Shown: positions 18,482 through 27,226 of the stretch, one piece after another
Layout: the number at the start of each line of letters is the position of its first letter
How positions within the stretch are numbered: the stretch's first letter is position 1
Assembly: GCF_031834595.1 (NCBI RefSeq)
Contig: NZ_CP115541.1
Coordinates: 1,116,001-1,180,000, forward strand
Direction of reading: 5' to 3'
Length of the DNA: 64,000 bases
Source of the DNA: Stenotrophomonas oahuensis
Lineage (GTDB): Bacteria > Pseudomonadota > Gammaproteobacteria > Xanthomonadales > Xanthomonadaceae
Program-made: the position numbers and the translations under genes
The notes under the pieces: model-generated
What the model was told of the DNA's origin: nothing
Databases searched by the model: none
What the model saw: only the letters and a program-made list of their open reading frames with translations

Positions 18482-19372
18482 ATGGACCTGCTTGCTCTGG
18501 CCGACTTCACCCTGGTGGCCCGCCACGGCGGCTTCGGCCGCGCCGCGCGTGCGGCCAAGCGGCCCAAGGCCACTCTGTCGCGCCGGGTCGGCGAGTTGGA
18601 GGCCAGTCTCGGCGTACGCCTGTTCGAGCGCGGCTCGCACGCGCTGAAGCTCACCGAGGAAGGACGCGCCCTGTATGCGCGCACCGAGTCCCTGCTTACC
18701 GAGCTGGATGAGGCCACCAGTGCCGTCGCCAGCGGTGGCGACGTTCCGCGTGGGCGACTGCGCGTGAGTGCGCCGCTGCTGTTTTCGCAGATGGCACTGG
18801 GAAAGATCGCAGCGCAGTTCGTGCTGCGCCATCCACAGGTGCAGCTGGAAATCACCACCGAGGACCGCGCCGTGGACATGGTCGAGGAGGGCTACGACCT
18901 GGTGATCCGGGTGAATCCGAAGGTGGATGAGCGGCTGGTCGGGCGGGTCCTGCTGCGCGACCGGCTGGTGGTGGTGGCGCATCCAGAGCTCAAGCTCCCG
19001 GCGGGCAACGAGGCTGTACCGGCCGTCGTTCGACCCGCCAACGACGGCACCGCGTGGGAGCTGGCCACACCACGTGGCGACCGCCGTGTTTCGATTACTC
19101 CGGTACTGAAACTGGCCTCGTTGATCATGATCCGCGACGCCACGCGTGCCGGCGTCGGTGCCGCGCTGCTGCCCTACTCACTGGTGGCCTCCGATCTGCA
19201 GACTGGAGGCCTGGTCGCATGGGGCGACGCCAAAGGCTCGCCGATCGAGATATGGGCGCTGTACCCCTCGCGCCGCCTGCTCAGCGCGCGCGTATCGGCC
19301 TTCCTTGAATATCTGAAGGCCAGCTTCCCGACGGGTCTGGCGGAAGAACTTGCGGCTATTGGCGCAGCTTGA
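18482..19372 (+). CDS. LysR-family transcriptional regulator
   Basis: 296 residues. The N-terminal helix-turn-helix (FTLVARHGGFGRAARAAKRP, then LSRRVGELEASLGVRLFER) is standard LysR. The effector-binding half has the usual periplasmic-binding-protein-like fold (VEEGYDLVIRVNPKVDERL is a typical subdomain-I segment). It is divergent from the NmrA-like gene, the common LysR arrangement, so it most likely binds the shared 100-bp spacer and responds to a substrate or oxidant linked to the reductase. A TATAAT-like -10 is at 18448-18453. The inducer is not predictable. Confidence 0.95.
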   Translation: MDLLALADFTLVARHGGFGRAARAAKRPKATLSRRVGELEASLGVRLFERGSHALKLTEEGRALYARTESLLTELDEATSAVASGGDVPRGRLRVSAPLLFSQMALGKIAAQFVLRHPQVQLEITTEDRAVDMVEEGYDLVIRVNPKVDERLVGRVLLRDRLVVVAHPELKLPAGNEAVPAVVRPANDGTAWELATPRGDRRVSITPVLKLASLIMIRDATRAGVGAALLPYSLVASDLQTGGLVAWGDAKGSPIEIWALYPSRRLLSARVSAFLEYLKASFPTGLAEELAAIGAA

Positions 19373-19422
19373 GCAGCTCCCCCTTTTGCAGGACAGCCCT
19401 CCCCATTCGGCTGACTCTTGAA

Positions 19423-19680
19423 CTAGTCCCAAGGAAGCTTGGGTAACGCCTGCAATGCACGTACGTATCCGACCTCATCGAACACGCGTTTCTCGACTTG
19501 AATCCCATGTGCCTCAGCCGCTATCACGCAGGCAATCAGGTTCCGCGCCTCATCATCCGAGTACCCCGCCGCATGCAAACGCTTCAGAGTCAAACGCGTC
19601 TCTGGCGGATCGTTACTTGAAACCTGATTTTCAACTACTTCAAGAAAGGCGAGGCGGAGTTCTTCTCGATCATTTGTCAT
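19423..19680 (-). CDS. Small conserved protein of unknown function
   Basis: 85 residues, mostly helical: LRLAFLEVVENQVSSNDPPE, then TRLTLKRLHAAGYSDDEAR, NLIACVIAAEAHGIQVEKR and VFDEVGYVRALQALPKLPWD. I recognise the general pattern of a small conserved cytosolic protein but not its role. It has no signal peptide, membrane segment or catalytic motif. It lies between the convergent LysR gene and the upstream ATPase gene and is probably transcribed alone. Amino-acid composition looks like real coding sequence. Confidence 0.7.
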   Translation of the reverse strand: MTNDREELRLAFLEVVENQVSSNDPPETRLTLKRLHAAGYSDDEARNLIACVIAAEAHGIQVEKRVFDEVGYVRALQALPKLPWD

Positions 19681-19844
19681 AACGGCGACCCTGCAGATAC
19701 GAGTACGGAGTTCACTGGCCCAGCCAACTCATACTACTGCCCAGTTGCCCGCTCAGGCAGCCCTGAAGAACTGGCGAACTTCGTTGTAGGTGCGGACTGA
19801 ACCCGTTCCGCATTGGCAGTGGCCTGCCGGGTACAGGACCCGCC

Positions 19845-21017
19845 TTAGGCGGGCGGCCACTTCCCAGACGCTTTTGCCTCCTGGTACCACTCGATCATGC
19901 CCAGGTCATCGAGCGCGTACTCGCCTCGATTCGACTTCCAGACCATCGGCGGGTCCAGCTTCCTCAGCGCTTCAAGTGCACTCTGCACGGAGGTGGTCGA
20001 TGCAGTCTTTCCAAATACCGCTCCAATCGACTTCAGTGTCACTGCGCCATAAGGACTGAAGGTGTCAGCGCTCTCCATCAGCACCGTCAGGACGGCTTTC
20101 TGCATCGATGAGCGGCTCGAGTACAGATCGGTATAGCGCTCGCGCTCTGAAGACCTGATGGCATCGGCGTGTTCCAGCACGGCAGCTTCAAAGCTGGCGT
20201 CCCCACGGGTTACGGGGTTCAAGGCATTTCCGATGGCACGATCCATCATCTGCGGACGGTGGCCCAGCATGGCGAAGGCACTGCCCATCGCCTGGGTATC
20301 GATGCGTCCTAGATTAGGATTGCTCTGGGCCAGCAACCCCCCCAGCCAGGCAACGTAGTCTTCCCCGAGCAATGGCAACGTCTTGACCATGGACCCATAG
20401 AAGGCTGCGGCTTTGGAATTGGTCAACCGCCCCAACTTGTCCCGATCAGAGCCGGACATGATCAGCATCAGGCGCACGTCATCCGGTTGATTGAGGGTGT
20501 CGCGAGCGGCCTTCAGTTCCTTCAGGACATCCTCACCCCGAGGGCTGACCGTCAGCTGCTGTGCCTCATCCAGAATCAGTGCAATGGGTTTGCTGGTGGC
20601 AGCGTAAAGCTCACGCAATGCGGCAGTGAGCGACGACCCGGGAGAGGTGCCGATCTGGGTTGGATCGAACGCCAACGAGGTGCCGGCTGCTCCGATCTGA
20701 ACCTTGGTCAGCTTCGCACGCTCGGCCATTCGGGCGACGAAGCCCGCGTTTTCCAGCAGTGCACGGCTGATCTCCGCATACAGCAACGCCGCCGGGTCGA
20801 CGTTGAGGTTCGCCCAGAAATCCACGTACAGAACTTCTGCGCCCAGCTCGAGCAGGGCCGGTCCGAGGTCACCTTTGAGGAAGGTCGACTTTCCGGTCCG
20901 CCGGGGAGCCGCCAGGAACAGCCCGTCCGCATCATTGGTCCATTTCTGGCGGCCCGACACCGACGCCGCCAATTGGGCAGCAAGTTCGGGGCGCTCTAAT
21001 CGAAGTTTTCCTGTCAT
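19845..21017 (-). CDS. AAA-type ATP-binding protein of unknown role
   Basis: 390 residues. Walker A is APRRTGKST near residue 40 and Walker B is IALILDEAQQ near 150, followed by a sensor-like LMLIMSGSDRDKL. This resembles the ORC/Cdc6-like or archaeal-ATPase group of AAA proteins that often act as stand-alone ATPases in defence or mobile-element contexts. The C-terminal part (MQKAVLTVLMESADTFS, then TTSVQSALEALRKLDP) looks like a winged helix. No partner nuclease, transposase or toxin adjoins it, so a role cannot be named. Its 3' end overlaps a GC-rich inverted repeat (CCCGCC TTA GGCGGG), and a short inverted repeat lies upstream. Confidence 0.85.
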   Translation of the reverse strand: MTGKLRLERPELAAQLAASVSGRQKWTNDADGLFLAAPRRTGKSTFLKGDLGPALLELGAEVLYVDFWANLNVDPAALLYAEISRALLENAGFVARMAERAKLTKVQIGAAGTSLAFDPTQIGTSPGSSLTAALRELYAATSKPIALILDEAQQLTVSPRGEDVLKELKAARDTLNQPDDVRLMLIMSGSDRDKLGRLTNSKAAAFYGSMVKTLPLLGEDYVAWLGGLLAQSNPNLGRIDTQAMGSAFAMLGHRPQMMDRAIGNALNPVTRGDASFEAAVLEHADAIRSSERERYTDLYSSRSSMQKAVLTVLMESADTFSPYGAVTLKSIGAVFGKTASTTSVQSALEALRKLDPPMVWKSNRGEYALDDLGMIEWYQEAKASGKWPPA

Positions 21018-21047
21018 TACCCAGCTCCTACCTTCAGTCTGGGTATA

Positions 21048-21066
21048 TTACCTAACACATAGGTAA
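21048..21066. promoter_or_regulatory. Short inverted repeat upstream of the AAA ATPase gene
   Basis: TTACCTA-ACACA-TAGGTAA, perfect 7-bp arms, 31 bp upstream of the ATPase start. A second pair, TACCCAG (21018-21024) and CTGGGTA (21039-21045), lies between it and the gene. Both are AT-flanked and could be operator sites; no known regulator can be named. Confidence 0.35.
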
Positions 21067-21152
21067 ACGCACCGTAATCGGGCAGGGTCCATGAGTAATT
21101 CTGATCCGGATAGAAGAAAAGACGCGATCACCGGTGAACGCCCGCTAAGGGC

Positions 21153-21174
21153 GACGCGCATGGCGCGTCTCTAC
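21153..21174 (-). repeat. GTAG-type short palindrome (CAT loop)
   Basis: GACGCGC-ATG-GCGCGTC followed by T and CTAC; read on the minus strand it is GTAG plus a palindrome with a CAT loop. This matches the GTAG/SMAG repeat pattern. The stretch 21018-21312 between the ATPase and aroQ otherwise shows no convincing gene. It should contain the promoter of aroQ-accB-accC, but no clear -35/-10 was picked out. Confidence 0.6.
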
Positions 21175-21312
21175 GACGGAAGGCCGTGACGCTGTTGGCC
21201 CAAGGCATGCGGCGATTTTTCAAACGACCGCTTGAAACACGCGTAACTTCGCCGAACTGGACACCATCCACCGCATCCGCCAGACTTCGCCCTTTCCGAT
21301 TCCGTGGTCCCC

Positions 21313-21750
21313 ATGGCGAAACTGCTGGTCCTGCATGGCCCCAACCTCAACCTGCTCGGCACCCGCGAGCCGGGGGTCTATGGGCACACCACGCTGGCGC
21401 AGATCGACCAGGCCCTGCTGGCCCAGGCGCAGGCCGCCGGCCACGCGCTGGAAAGCCTGCAGTCCAACGCCGAGCACATCCTGGTGGACCGCGTGCAGGC
21501 CGCCCGTGAAGACGGCACCGCGTTCATCCTGATCAACCCGGCCGCGTTCACCCACACCTCGGTCGCCCTGCGCGACGCGCTGGCGGCGGTGGACCTGCCC
21601 TTCATCGAAATCCACCTGTCCAACCCGCACAGCCGCGAACCCTTCCGCCAGCACAGCTATTTCAGCGACAAGGCGGTGGGCGTGATCTGTGGCTTCGGGG
21701 CTGACAGCTACCGCTATGCAATGGACGCCGCGCTGACGCGGCTTGCCTGA
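21313..21750 (+). CDS. aroQ: Type II 3-dehydroquinate dehydratase
   Basis: 145 residues from [20 protein letters not shown]; an in-frame GTG at 21304 is less likely. It catalyses dehydration of 3-dehydroquinate to 3-dehydroshikimate in the shikimate pathway. The catalytic Tyr is in REPGVYG (residue 23), and [17 protein letters not shown] and [12 protein letters not shown] carry the remaining active-site residues. Length is typical. It leads the conserved aroQ-accB-accC block, linking aromatic amino-acid and fatty-acid synthesis genes. Confidence 0.98.
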   Translation: MAKLLVLHGPNLNLLGTREPGVYGHTTLAQIDQALLAQAQAAGHALESLQSNAEHILVDRVQAAREDGTAFILINPAAFTHTSVALRDALAAVDLPFIEIHLSNPHSREPFRQHSYFSDKAVGVICGFGADSYRYAMDAALTRLA

Positions 21751-21794
21751 GCGTTCCTTCTTACCGACCCCCATACACGACCAACGAGGCCTCC

Positions 21795-22274
21795 ATGGAC
21801 CTGCGCAAAATCAAGAAGCTGATCGACCTGCTGGAAGAGTCGAACCTGGCTGAAATCGAAATCAAGGAAGGCGAAGAGTCGGTGCGCCTGTCACGCGCCC
21901 CGGTCGCCGGTTACGCCCCGGCTCCGGTGCAGATGATTGCCCCGGCCCCGCAGATGGCTGCCGCTCCGGCCATGCCGATGCAGTCGCCGACCGAAGCCTC
22001 CACCGGCGGCACCGCCAAGCCGGGCCCGGCCCTGCCGGAAGGCCACGTGCTGCGCTCTCCGATGGTCGGCACCTTCTACGCGTCCGCCGCCCCGGACAAG
22101 CCGGCCTTCGTGTCGGTCGGCCAGCAGGTGAAGGCAGGCGAAACCCTGGCCATCATCGAAGCGATGAAGATGTTCAACCCGATCGAAGCTGACGTCGCCG
22201 GCACCATCGTCGCCATCCTGGGCGAAAACGGCCAGCCGGTCGAATTCGACCAGCCGCTGTTCGTGATCGGCTAA
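21795..22274 (+). CDS. accB: Biotin carboxyl carrier protein of acetyl-CoA carboxylase
   Basis: 159 residues. The N-terminal dimerisation helix ([16 protein letters not shown]) is followed by a Pro/Ala-rich linker (about 35-80) and the biotinyl domain with EAMKMFNP, where Lys125 takes biotin. The thumb region [15 protein letters not shown] is present, as in E. coli AccB. It carries CO2 on biotin between AccC and the carboxyltransferase. It lies 44 bp after aroQ and 10 bp before accC, so it is clearly in one operon. Confidence 0.98.
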   Translation: MDLRKIKKLIDLLEESNLAEIEIKEGEESVRLSRAPVAGYAPAPVQMIAPAPQMAAAPAMPMQSPTEASTGGTAKPGPALPEGHVLRSPMVGTFYASAAPDKPAFVSVGQQVKAGETLAIIEAMKMFNPIEADVAGTIVAILGENGQPVEFDQPLFVIG

Positions 22275-22284
22275 GGACGCGTCC

Positions 22285-23652
22285 ATGCTCGACAAAGTCG
22301 TTATTGCCAACCGAGGGGAGATCGCGCTGCGCATTCTGCGCGCGTGTCACACCCTGGGCATCCGCACGGTGGCCGTGCACTCCACGGTCGACCGCAACCT
22401 CAAGCACGTGGCCATGGCCGACGAGTCGGTCTGCATTGGCCCGGCCCCGTCGCCGGAAAGCTATCTGAACATCCCGGCGCTGATCGCAGCGGCCGAAGTG
22501 ACCGATGCGCAGGCCATCCACCCGGGCTACGGCTTCCTGTCGGAAAACGCCGACTTTGCCGAGCGCGTGGAAGAGTCCGGCTTCATCTTCATCGGCCCCA
22601 AGGCTGACACCATCCGCATGATGGGCGACAAGGTCGAAGCCATCCGCGCGATGAAGTCCGCTGGCGTGCCGTGCGTGCCCGGCTCGGGCGGCCCGCTGGG
22701 CGAAGACATCGTCGCCAACACCAAGATCGCCCGTGAGATCGGCTACCCGGTCATCATCAAGGCGGCTGGCGGTGGCGGTGGTCGCGGCATGCGCGTGGTG
22801 CACGCCGAAGCCTCGCTGAAGACCTCCATTGAAACCACCAAGAGCGAAGCCAAGGCCGCGTTCGGCAATGGCGAGGTGTACATGGAGAAGTTCCTGGAGA
22901 ATCCGCGCCACGTGGAAATCCAGGTGCTGGCCGACGGCCAGGGCAATGCCATCCACCTCGGCGAGCGCGACTGCTCGATGCAGCGCCGTCACCAGAAGGT
23001 GGTGGAAGAGGCGCCTGCTCCGGGCATCAGCCAGGAACAGCGCGAAGCCATCGGCAAGGTCTGCGTGGAAGCCTGCATCCGCATCGGCTACCGCGGCGCG
23101 GGCACCTTCGAGTTCCTGTACGAAGACGGCCGTTTCTACTTCATCGAAATGAACACCCGTATCCAGGTGGAACATCCGGTGACGGAAATGGTGACCGGTA
23201 TCGACCTGGTCGCCGAGCAGCTGAAGATCGCCGCTGGCCAGAAGCTCAGCATCAAGCAGAGCGACATCGTGCTGACCGGCCACGCCATCGAGTGCCGCAT
23301 CAACGCTGAAGACGCCGAAACCTTCGTGCCCAGCCCAGGCACCATCACCGGCTTCCATCCGCCGGGCGGTCCAGGCGTGCGCGTGGATACGCACATCTAC
23401 AGCGGCTACCGCGTGCCGTCGAACTACGACTCGATGATCGGCAAGCTGATCGTGCACGGTCCGGACCGCGAAACCGCGATTGCGCGCATGCGCGTTGCAT
23501 TGAGCGAAATGGTGGTGGACGGCATCAAGACCAACGTCGCCCTGCAGCAGCGCATCATGCGCGACAAGGGCTTCCAGGCCGGTGGACAGAACATCCACTA
23601 CCTGGAAAAGCGTCTGGCCGAACGCAAGACCAAGCCGATCGCACTGACCTGA
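22285..23652 (+). CDS. accC: Biotin carboxylase subunit of acetyl-CoA carboxylase
   Basis: 455 residues, normal for the family. It carboxylates biotin on AccB using ATP and bicarbonate. Visible motifs: [20 protein letters not shown] at the start, the ATP-grasp glycine loop [29 protein letters not shown] and [17 protein letters not shown] with the metal-binding Glu and Asn. It ends about 15 bp before a GTAG-type palindrome that may act in termination or mRNA stability. Confidence 0.98.
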   Translation: MLDKVVIANRGEIALRILRACHTLGIRTVAVHSTVDRNLKHVAMADESVCIGPAPSPESYLNIPALIAAAEVTDAQAIHPGYGFLSENADFAERVEESGFIFIGPKADTIRMMGDKVEAIRAMKSAGVPCVPGSGGPLGEDIVANTKIAREIGYPVIIKAAGGGGGRGMRVVHAEASLKTSIETTKSEAKAAFGNGEVYMEKFLENPRHVEIQVLADGQGNAIHLGERDCSMQRRHQKVVEEAPAPGISQEQREAIGKVCVEACIRIGYRGAGTFEFLYEDGRFYFIEMNTRIQVEHPVTEMVTGIDLVAEQLKIAAGQKLSIKQSDIVLTGHAIECRINAEDAETFVPSPGTITGFHPPGGPGVRVDTHIYSGYRVPSNYDSMIGKLIVHGPDRETAIARMRVALSEMVVDGIKTNVALQQRIMRDKGFQAGGQNIHYLEKRLAERKTKPIALT

Positions 23653-23667
23653 TCGGCTGCACTTCCG

Positions 23668-23692
23668 GTAGCGCCGGCCGTTGGCCGGCGCT
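23668..23692 (+). repeat. GTAG-type palindrome after accC
   Basis: GTAG followed by a perfect stem GCGCCGGCC-GTT-GGCCGGCGC between accC and the convergent ADP-ribosyltransferase-like gene. The GTT loop and GTAG foot are the features shared by most of the palindromes in this window. It is within 10 bp of the convergent stop codon (23699). Confidence 0.8.
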
Positions 23693-23698
23693 GCTGTT

Positions 23699-24886
23699 TC
23701 AGCCCAACCGCAGGTTCACCGCACCGCCGGGGCCAAACGCCTGCCGGGCCCGCCCGGCCTCCTGCAACCCCAGCACGCCGTTGTCATTGCGGACCACCTT
23801 GAAGACGCGTCCGCGCTGGACGATGACCTCGGATTCGTCACGCAGCGTCTGCAGCCCCACCGGATGTGCGCCACCGCGCATCTGCAGTTCCAGTATCACC
23901 GGCGTCTGCCCGGCGGGCACCTCGCGACCTTCGAGCTGATGCAGACCGATGGCCCGTTCGCCACTGGCCCGCACGAAACCCGGAATGCGCACCATCTGCC
24001 CGACCTCCAGACTGTCGAGCACGTCGCTCGGCAGCATCGCACCGCGATACACACGCCCGGCATATCCCGGCACCCGCAGCAGCGCGCGATCCAGCTCTGC
24101 CGCATACGCACCCAGTTCCTGACGGCGGTACGGCGGCTGCTCATCACCGTGAAGATAGGCGTCGAGCGACGTTTCCCCCTCACCGTAGTAGCGCAGGATC
24201 GCCGCGCGCTCGGGCTGGCTCAAGTTAACATTCGGCGCTGCACGGATGGCGTGTTCGTAAACGTGCGACGCATCTGCACTGGCAAAGCTGCGAAACTGGA
24301 TGTTGAACTCGCCCTGCGTCATCAGATCCGGGCCGCTGGTGGCGGGTGACCGCACGATATCCACTACCGCAGGACCGCGGTGCGGCAGGTGCACGCTGAG
24401 ACGAGTGCAGCCACCCAGGCGGTGCAGTTTGACCGGGAAGTAGCGCACCGTGACATGCTCCCCGATGGGCTGCTCGAAGCGGAGATAGTGGCGACGCCGG
24501 TTGCCAGTGACGCGCACGAACCAGCCATGCCGCAGCTGGTCTCGCACGATGCCTCTCTGGCGTGCCGCAGCTTCGGTCAGGCCTCGCGCATGATGGCCGC
24601 GCATCGCCTCGGTGAGCGCCGGGGAATACTCCATGCTGCGGCTGCAGCCGGCACCTGGCGCACGGCGACAACGCACCTGCGCACTCAGCCCCGGCTCGTC
24701 GCTCTGCACCGGCCCTTCCTCCACCGGGTCGTCCACGCGCAGACGGTAATGCCCGTCGTGGAAGACCAGCGGCACACCCTCGACCACCGCGCCATCGTCA
24801 GTGAAGGCGTGCAGACGGAAGTACTCGCCATTCACCTGCACCGCGCGTCCTTCGCGACCGCTGATGGTATCGCGGTAGGGATACAC
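23699..24886 (-). CDS. ADP-ribosyltransferase-like toxin domain, 3' part of a broken gene
   Basis: 395 residues from a GTG at 24886, though the true frame continues upstream (VNHEG precedes VYPYRD). The C-terminal third has the R-S-E layout of ADP-ribosyltransferase toxins: LDRALLRVPGYAGRVYRGAM with Arg281, IPGFVRASGER with Ser308, and RDESEVIVQRGRVFKV with the Glu-x-Glu pair 351/353. The N-terminal part is not recognised. The domain would transfer ADP-ribose from NAD to a target. Coding enters this frame right after a 38-bp palindrome from the frame of the upstream ORF (24798-25619), so the gene looks split by a palindrome insertion. The protein may be inactive, or made only if the frame is restored. 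Confidence 0.72.
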   Translation of the reverse strand: MYPYRDTISGREGRAVQVNGEYFRLHAFTDDGAVVEGVPLVFHDGHYRLRVDDPVEEGPVQSDEPGLSAQVRCRRAPGAGCSRSMEYSPALTEAMRGHHARGLTEAAARQRGIVRDQLRHGWFVRVTGNRRRHYLRFEQPIGEHVTVRYFPVKLHRLGGCTRLSVHLPHRGPAVVDIVRSPATSGPDLMTQGEFNIQFRSFASADASHVYEHAIRAAPNVNLSQPERAAILRYYGEGETSLDAYLHGDEQPPYRRQELGAYAAELDRALLRVPGYAGRVYRGAMLPSDVLDSLEVGQMVRIPGFVRASGERAIGLHQLEGREVPAGQTPVILELQMRGGAHPVGLQTLRDESEVIVQRGRVFKVVRNDNGVLGLQEAGRARQAFGPGGAVNLRLG

Positions 24887-25619
24887 GCCCTCGTGGTTGA
24901 CCGGCGCTGGACCCCACCCGGGTGGGGTCCAGCGCCGGGCGACGCGTGATTGCCTGCGCGGCGCGGCCGAAGATGGGAATGGAGGTACTGCGTGGTTCGA
25001 ACGGCGGTAGCTGCGAAAGCGTGGGCGGCTTTATCGCTGGCGGTTCCAGACGCCCGGTCTTGAGGCCCACCAGCGAAAGCAGCAGATTCTGCAGCGCCGT
25101 GCGCGGCGGCTTGTGTTCCATCTCGTCCGCAACGAAGTTCAATCCGCTGGCCACCGAGTCTTTCACGACGGTTGCCTCGGGCCCCAGCAATGCGGCCTCG
25201 AGCATCCCTACACCGATATCGGCGGCCTGTAGGATGCCCTCCTCCGTCGGCGATTCCGGCGGATTGCAGCCATCGCCCTCGATGCGGTAGTAGATCTGGC
25301 GGGCCAGCTCCAGCGGCCTGACCAGGAAGTCGGAGATATCCCGGACCACGACCGAACCCGACAGCGGCGGGAAGGTAACGCATGGAGTGGTACTGGGGAC
25401 CGGCGAGGTCGCGTGCTGCGCGGAATGTGCACGTGCGGGCGCGTTGTGCGCGCTGGCCGCATTGCTGATCACCAGCAGCACCAGCGCGAGTTTCCATGGG
25501 GTATCGACATCGAAACCTTGCGGGCAACTGCGTGCGGCGACCCGCGGCCTGTTGTTCAACCGATTGACATGCTCACCCGCAATGCGGCGCGCCTCGGCGG
25601 CGTATATCTGCAAAACCAT
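24798..25619 (-). CDS. Secreted N-terminal part of the broken ADP-ribosyltransferase-like gene
   Basis: 273 codons, of which only the first 230 or so look coding. A hydrophobic segment (WKLALVLLVISNAASA, about 42-57) reads as a signal peptide, but the upstream 40 residues make the start uncertain. The mature part (VVVRDISDFLVRPLELARQI, EEGILQAADIGVGMLEAALL, LLLSLVGLKTGRLEPP) is not recognised. After the palindrome at 24901-24938 the frame degenerates to Arg-rich sequence ending at 24798, while the other frame gives plausible protein. The simplest reading is one secreted toxin gene disrupted at the palindrome. Confidence 0.55.
   Translation of the reverse strand: MVLQIYAAEARRIAGEHVNRLNNRPRVAARSCPQGFDVDTPWKLALVLLVISNAASAHNAPARAHSAQHATSPVPSTTPCVTFPPLSGSVVVRDISDFLVRPLELARQIYYRIEGDGCNPPESPTEEGILQAADIGVGMLEAALLGPEATVVKDSVASGLNFVADEMEHKPPRTALQNLLLSLVGLKTGRLEPPAIKPPTLSQLPPFEPRSTSIPIFGRAAQAITRRPALDPTRVGSSAGQPRGRVSLPRYHQRSRRTRGAGEWRVLPSARLH
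24901..24938. repeat. 38-bp perfect palindrome inside the ADP-ribosyltransferase-like gene
   Basis: Two 19-bp arms with no spacer (CCGGCGCTGGACCCCACCC and its complement). It has no GTAG foot or GTT/CAT loop, so it differs from the common palindromes in this window. Its length is not a multiple of three and it sits exactly where the likely reading frame changes. It may be a recent insertion of a mobile palindrome. Confidence 0.85.
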
Positions 25620-25694
25620 CTCCTGGATATGAATTGATTCCGAGATTGAGAATCCCCGGAACCGCTCCTGTCCAATCGATGGTCGTTTCCAGCC

Positions 25695-26093
25695 TCAGCG
25701 GGACGCGTCGGCCGAGGTCACCGGAGCCTGCACCTGCGCCGCGCTCACCTGGGTGTCCTTCACCGGAGCCACGCCCAGCGTGGAGGTCGGATCGACGATC
25801 ACCATGGTTTCGGTGGAACCATCCGGCCACACCACCTGGAAGGTGCTTCCGGCTGGTAACGACGCGAACGGCATGCCGCTCTGCGCGCGGTACACCGCGG
25901 CCACCTGGCTGGCACCGGCGCGACGCACATCTTCCTGCGCCTTCACCGTGGTCAGTTTCACCTTGGACAGATGCCGGTAGCGGTCATCGTAGGTGTCGAT
26001 CAGCACCAGGCCCACCGCACCCGCCGAGTAGGCCACGAACAGCGCCACCCAGAACCAGAATTTCGCACCATGCAGGAATCGACGGTAATTCAT
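25695..26093 (-). CDS. Small inner-membrane-anchored protein of unknown function
   Basis: 132 residues. One N-terminal membrane anchor (WFWVALFVAYSAGAVGLVLI) is followed by an extracytoplasmic part with a short beta-rich segment (STFQVVWPDGSTETMVIVD) and an Ala/Val-rich end. Its ATG overlaps the stop of the upstream gene by 4 bp, so the two are translationally coupled. Family not recognised. It may help the upstream periplasmic protein at the membrane, judging only by coupling and location. Confidence 0.65.
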   Translation of the reverse strand: MNYRRFLHGAKFWFWVALFVAYSAGAVGLVLIDTYDDRYRHLSKVKLTTVKAQEDVRRAGASQVAAVYRAQSGMPFASLPAGSTFQVVWPDGSTETMVIVDPTSTLGVAPVKDTQVSAAQVQAPVTSADASR

Positions 26094-27052
26094 CGCCCGT
26101 TTCTCCGCTTGATCAGCTGTTCGACCAACGTTTTCATCTTCCCCGCACCTTGCCGCGATACCGCAGCGTCATACACGAAACTGGAAAAATCCTGTCCACC
26201 GTCCTGCGAGCAGATCCCTCCGTTCGCACAGAAATTGTTCATCAGCACACTGTCCGGCCCGCAGGCCATGCCCAGTTCGCAGGCCGCCAGCCGCCACGCC
26301 AGTTCGCTGAACTGATCGCCGGCCACCAGCCCCTGCAGCGCGGTATCACCGGCCGCACGCTGGCCCATCGCCGGCGACAGCGCCATGTAGGCTTCCGGAT
26401 CGCGCGAATCGAGCACGCGCTCGACCAGGTCGCGTCGATACTCAGACGTCTGCTGCAGCGGCTGGCCGTCAGCCATCAGCGCTGCTTCGGCGGCGATGTT
26501 GCCTGCGTGCGCTGCCTGCAGGCGCTGGGTCAGGATCAGCTTGCGACCCAGCCCGTCGCTGGCCACGAACCCGCCGCAGCGACGCGCGACGCGCTCACGC
26601 GCCTGGACGATCGGCGCAGAGCCACTCATGCCCATGCTGGTCAGCAGGGTGTTGTCGAGCTGGTAGCCGCCCGGATCCATCGCATACAGCGCGCAGTAGT
26701 CGTAGACGCGGCTGACCATCCAGCGCGCCTCGGTGTTGCCGGCGGCGGCCTGTTGCTGCAGACGCTGGGCGTAGGCGAACAGGTCGGTCTCGCCTTCCAT
26801 GTCGGCACGGATATCCAGCGGCAGGCCCGACGGCACGCTGCCGGTCCGCTCGGTGGCAAGCAGCTGACGCGCCAGTTGTTGCGCCCGTAACGGCGTCTCC
26901 AGCGTCACCTCGGCCGGTGCCTCGCTGACCATGCCGGTCGCATGATCGGTCGCCGGCAGCGCGCGGCCGCCTGCGCGGTAACCCACCACCCCCAGCAAGG
27001 CCAGGGCCGGAACCACCAGCAGCCAGGTTTTGAGGGTGGGCACAAACGTCAT
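26090..27052 (-). CDS. Periplasmic/membrane-anchored protein of unknown function
   Basis: 320 residues from the ATG at 27052; an in-frame start at 27076 adds eight residues. It has an N-terminal anchor or signal (TWLLVVPALALLGVVGYRAG), a long helical body (TDLFAYAQRLQQQAAAGNTEARWMV has a Sel1-like feel), and four cysteines near the C-terminus (LAACELGMACGP, NNFCANGGICSQDGGQ), likely disulfide-bonded. I do not recognise the family. It is coupled to the small membrane protein downstream and divergent from prmA. Confidence 0.65.
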   Translation of the reverse strand: MTFVPTLKTWLLVVPALALLGVVGYRAGGRALPATDHATGMVSEAPAEVTLETPLRAQQLARQLLATERTGSVPSGLPLDIRADMEGETDLFAYAQRLQQQAAAGNTEARWMVSRVYDYCALYAMDPGGYQLDNTLLTSMGMSGSAPIVQARERVARRCGGFVASDGLGRKLILTQRLQAAHAGNIAAEAALMADGQPLQQTSEYRRDLVERVLDSRDPEAYMALSPAMGQRAAGDTALQGLVAGDQFSELAWRLAACELGMACGPDSVLMNNFCANGGICSQDGGQDFSSFVYDAAVSRQGAGKMKTLVEQLIKRRNGR

Positions 27053-27226
27053 GTTCGAGGGGCGAGAACAGCGCACAGACAGCAGAACCGCCAGTTTATC
27101 AAGCTGTCGCCGCCCTGCCTGAACATGACGACGGCTGAATTCTCACCAAATACTGAGATCGTCCGGGCAAGGCCGGGCGCAATCGTCTAGCATGCTCGCT
27201 TTCCTGCTGACTGCCGTCTTTAGCCC

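Noticed and set aside
21091..21189. Possible 32-residue leader peptide ORF upstream of aroQ
   Set aside because: It contains a GTAG palindrome, has no clear ribosome site and no attenuator-type run of regulatory codons.
22174..23598. Long minus-strand frame over accB/accC
   Set aside because: accC on the plus strand is unmistakable. The minus frame is Ala/His-rich shadow.
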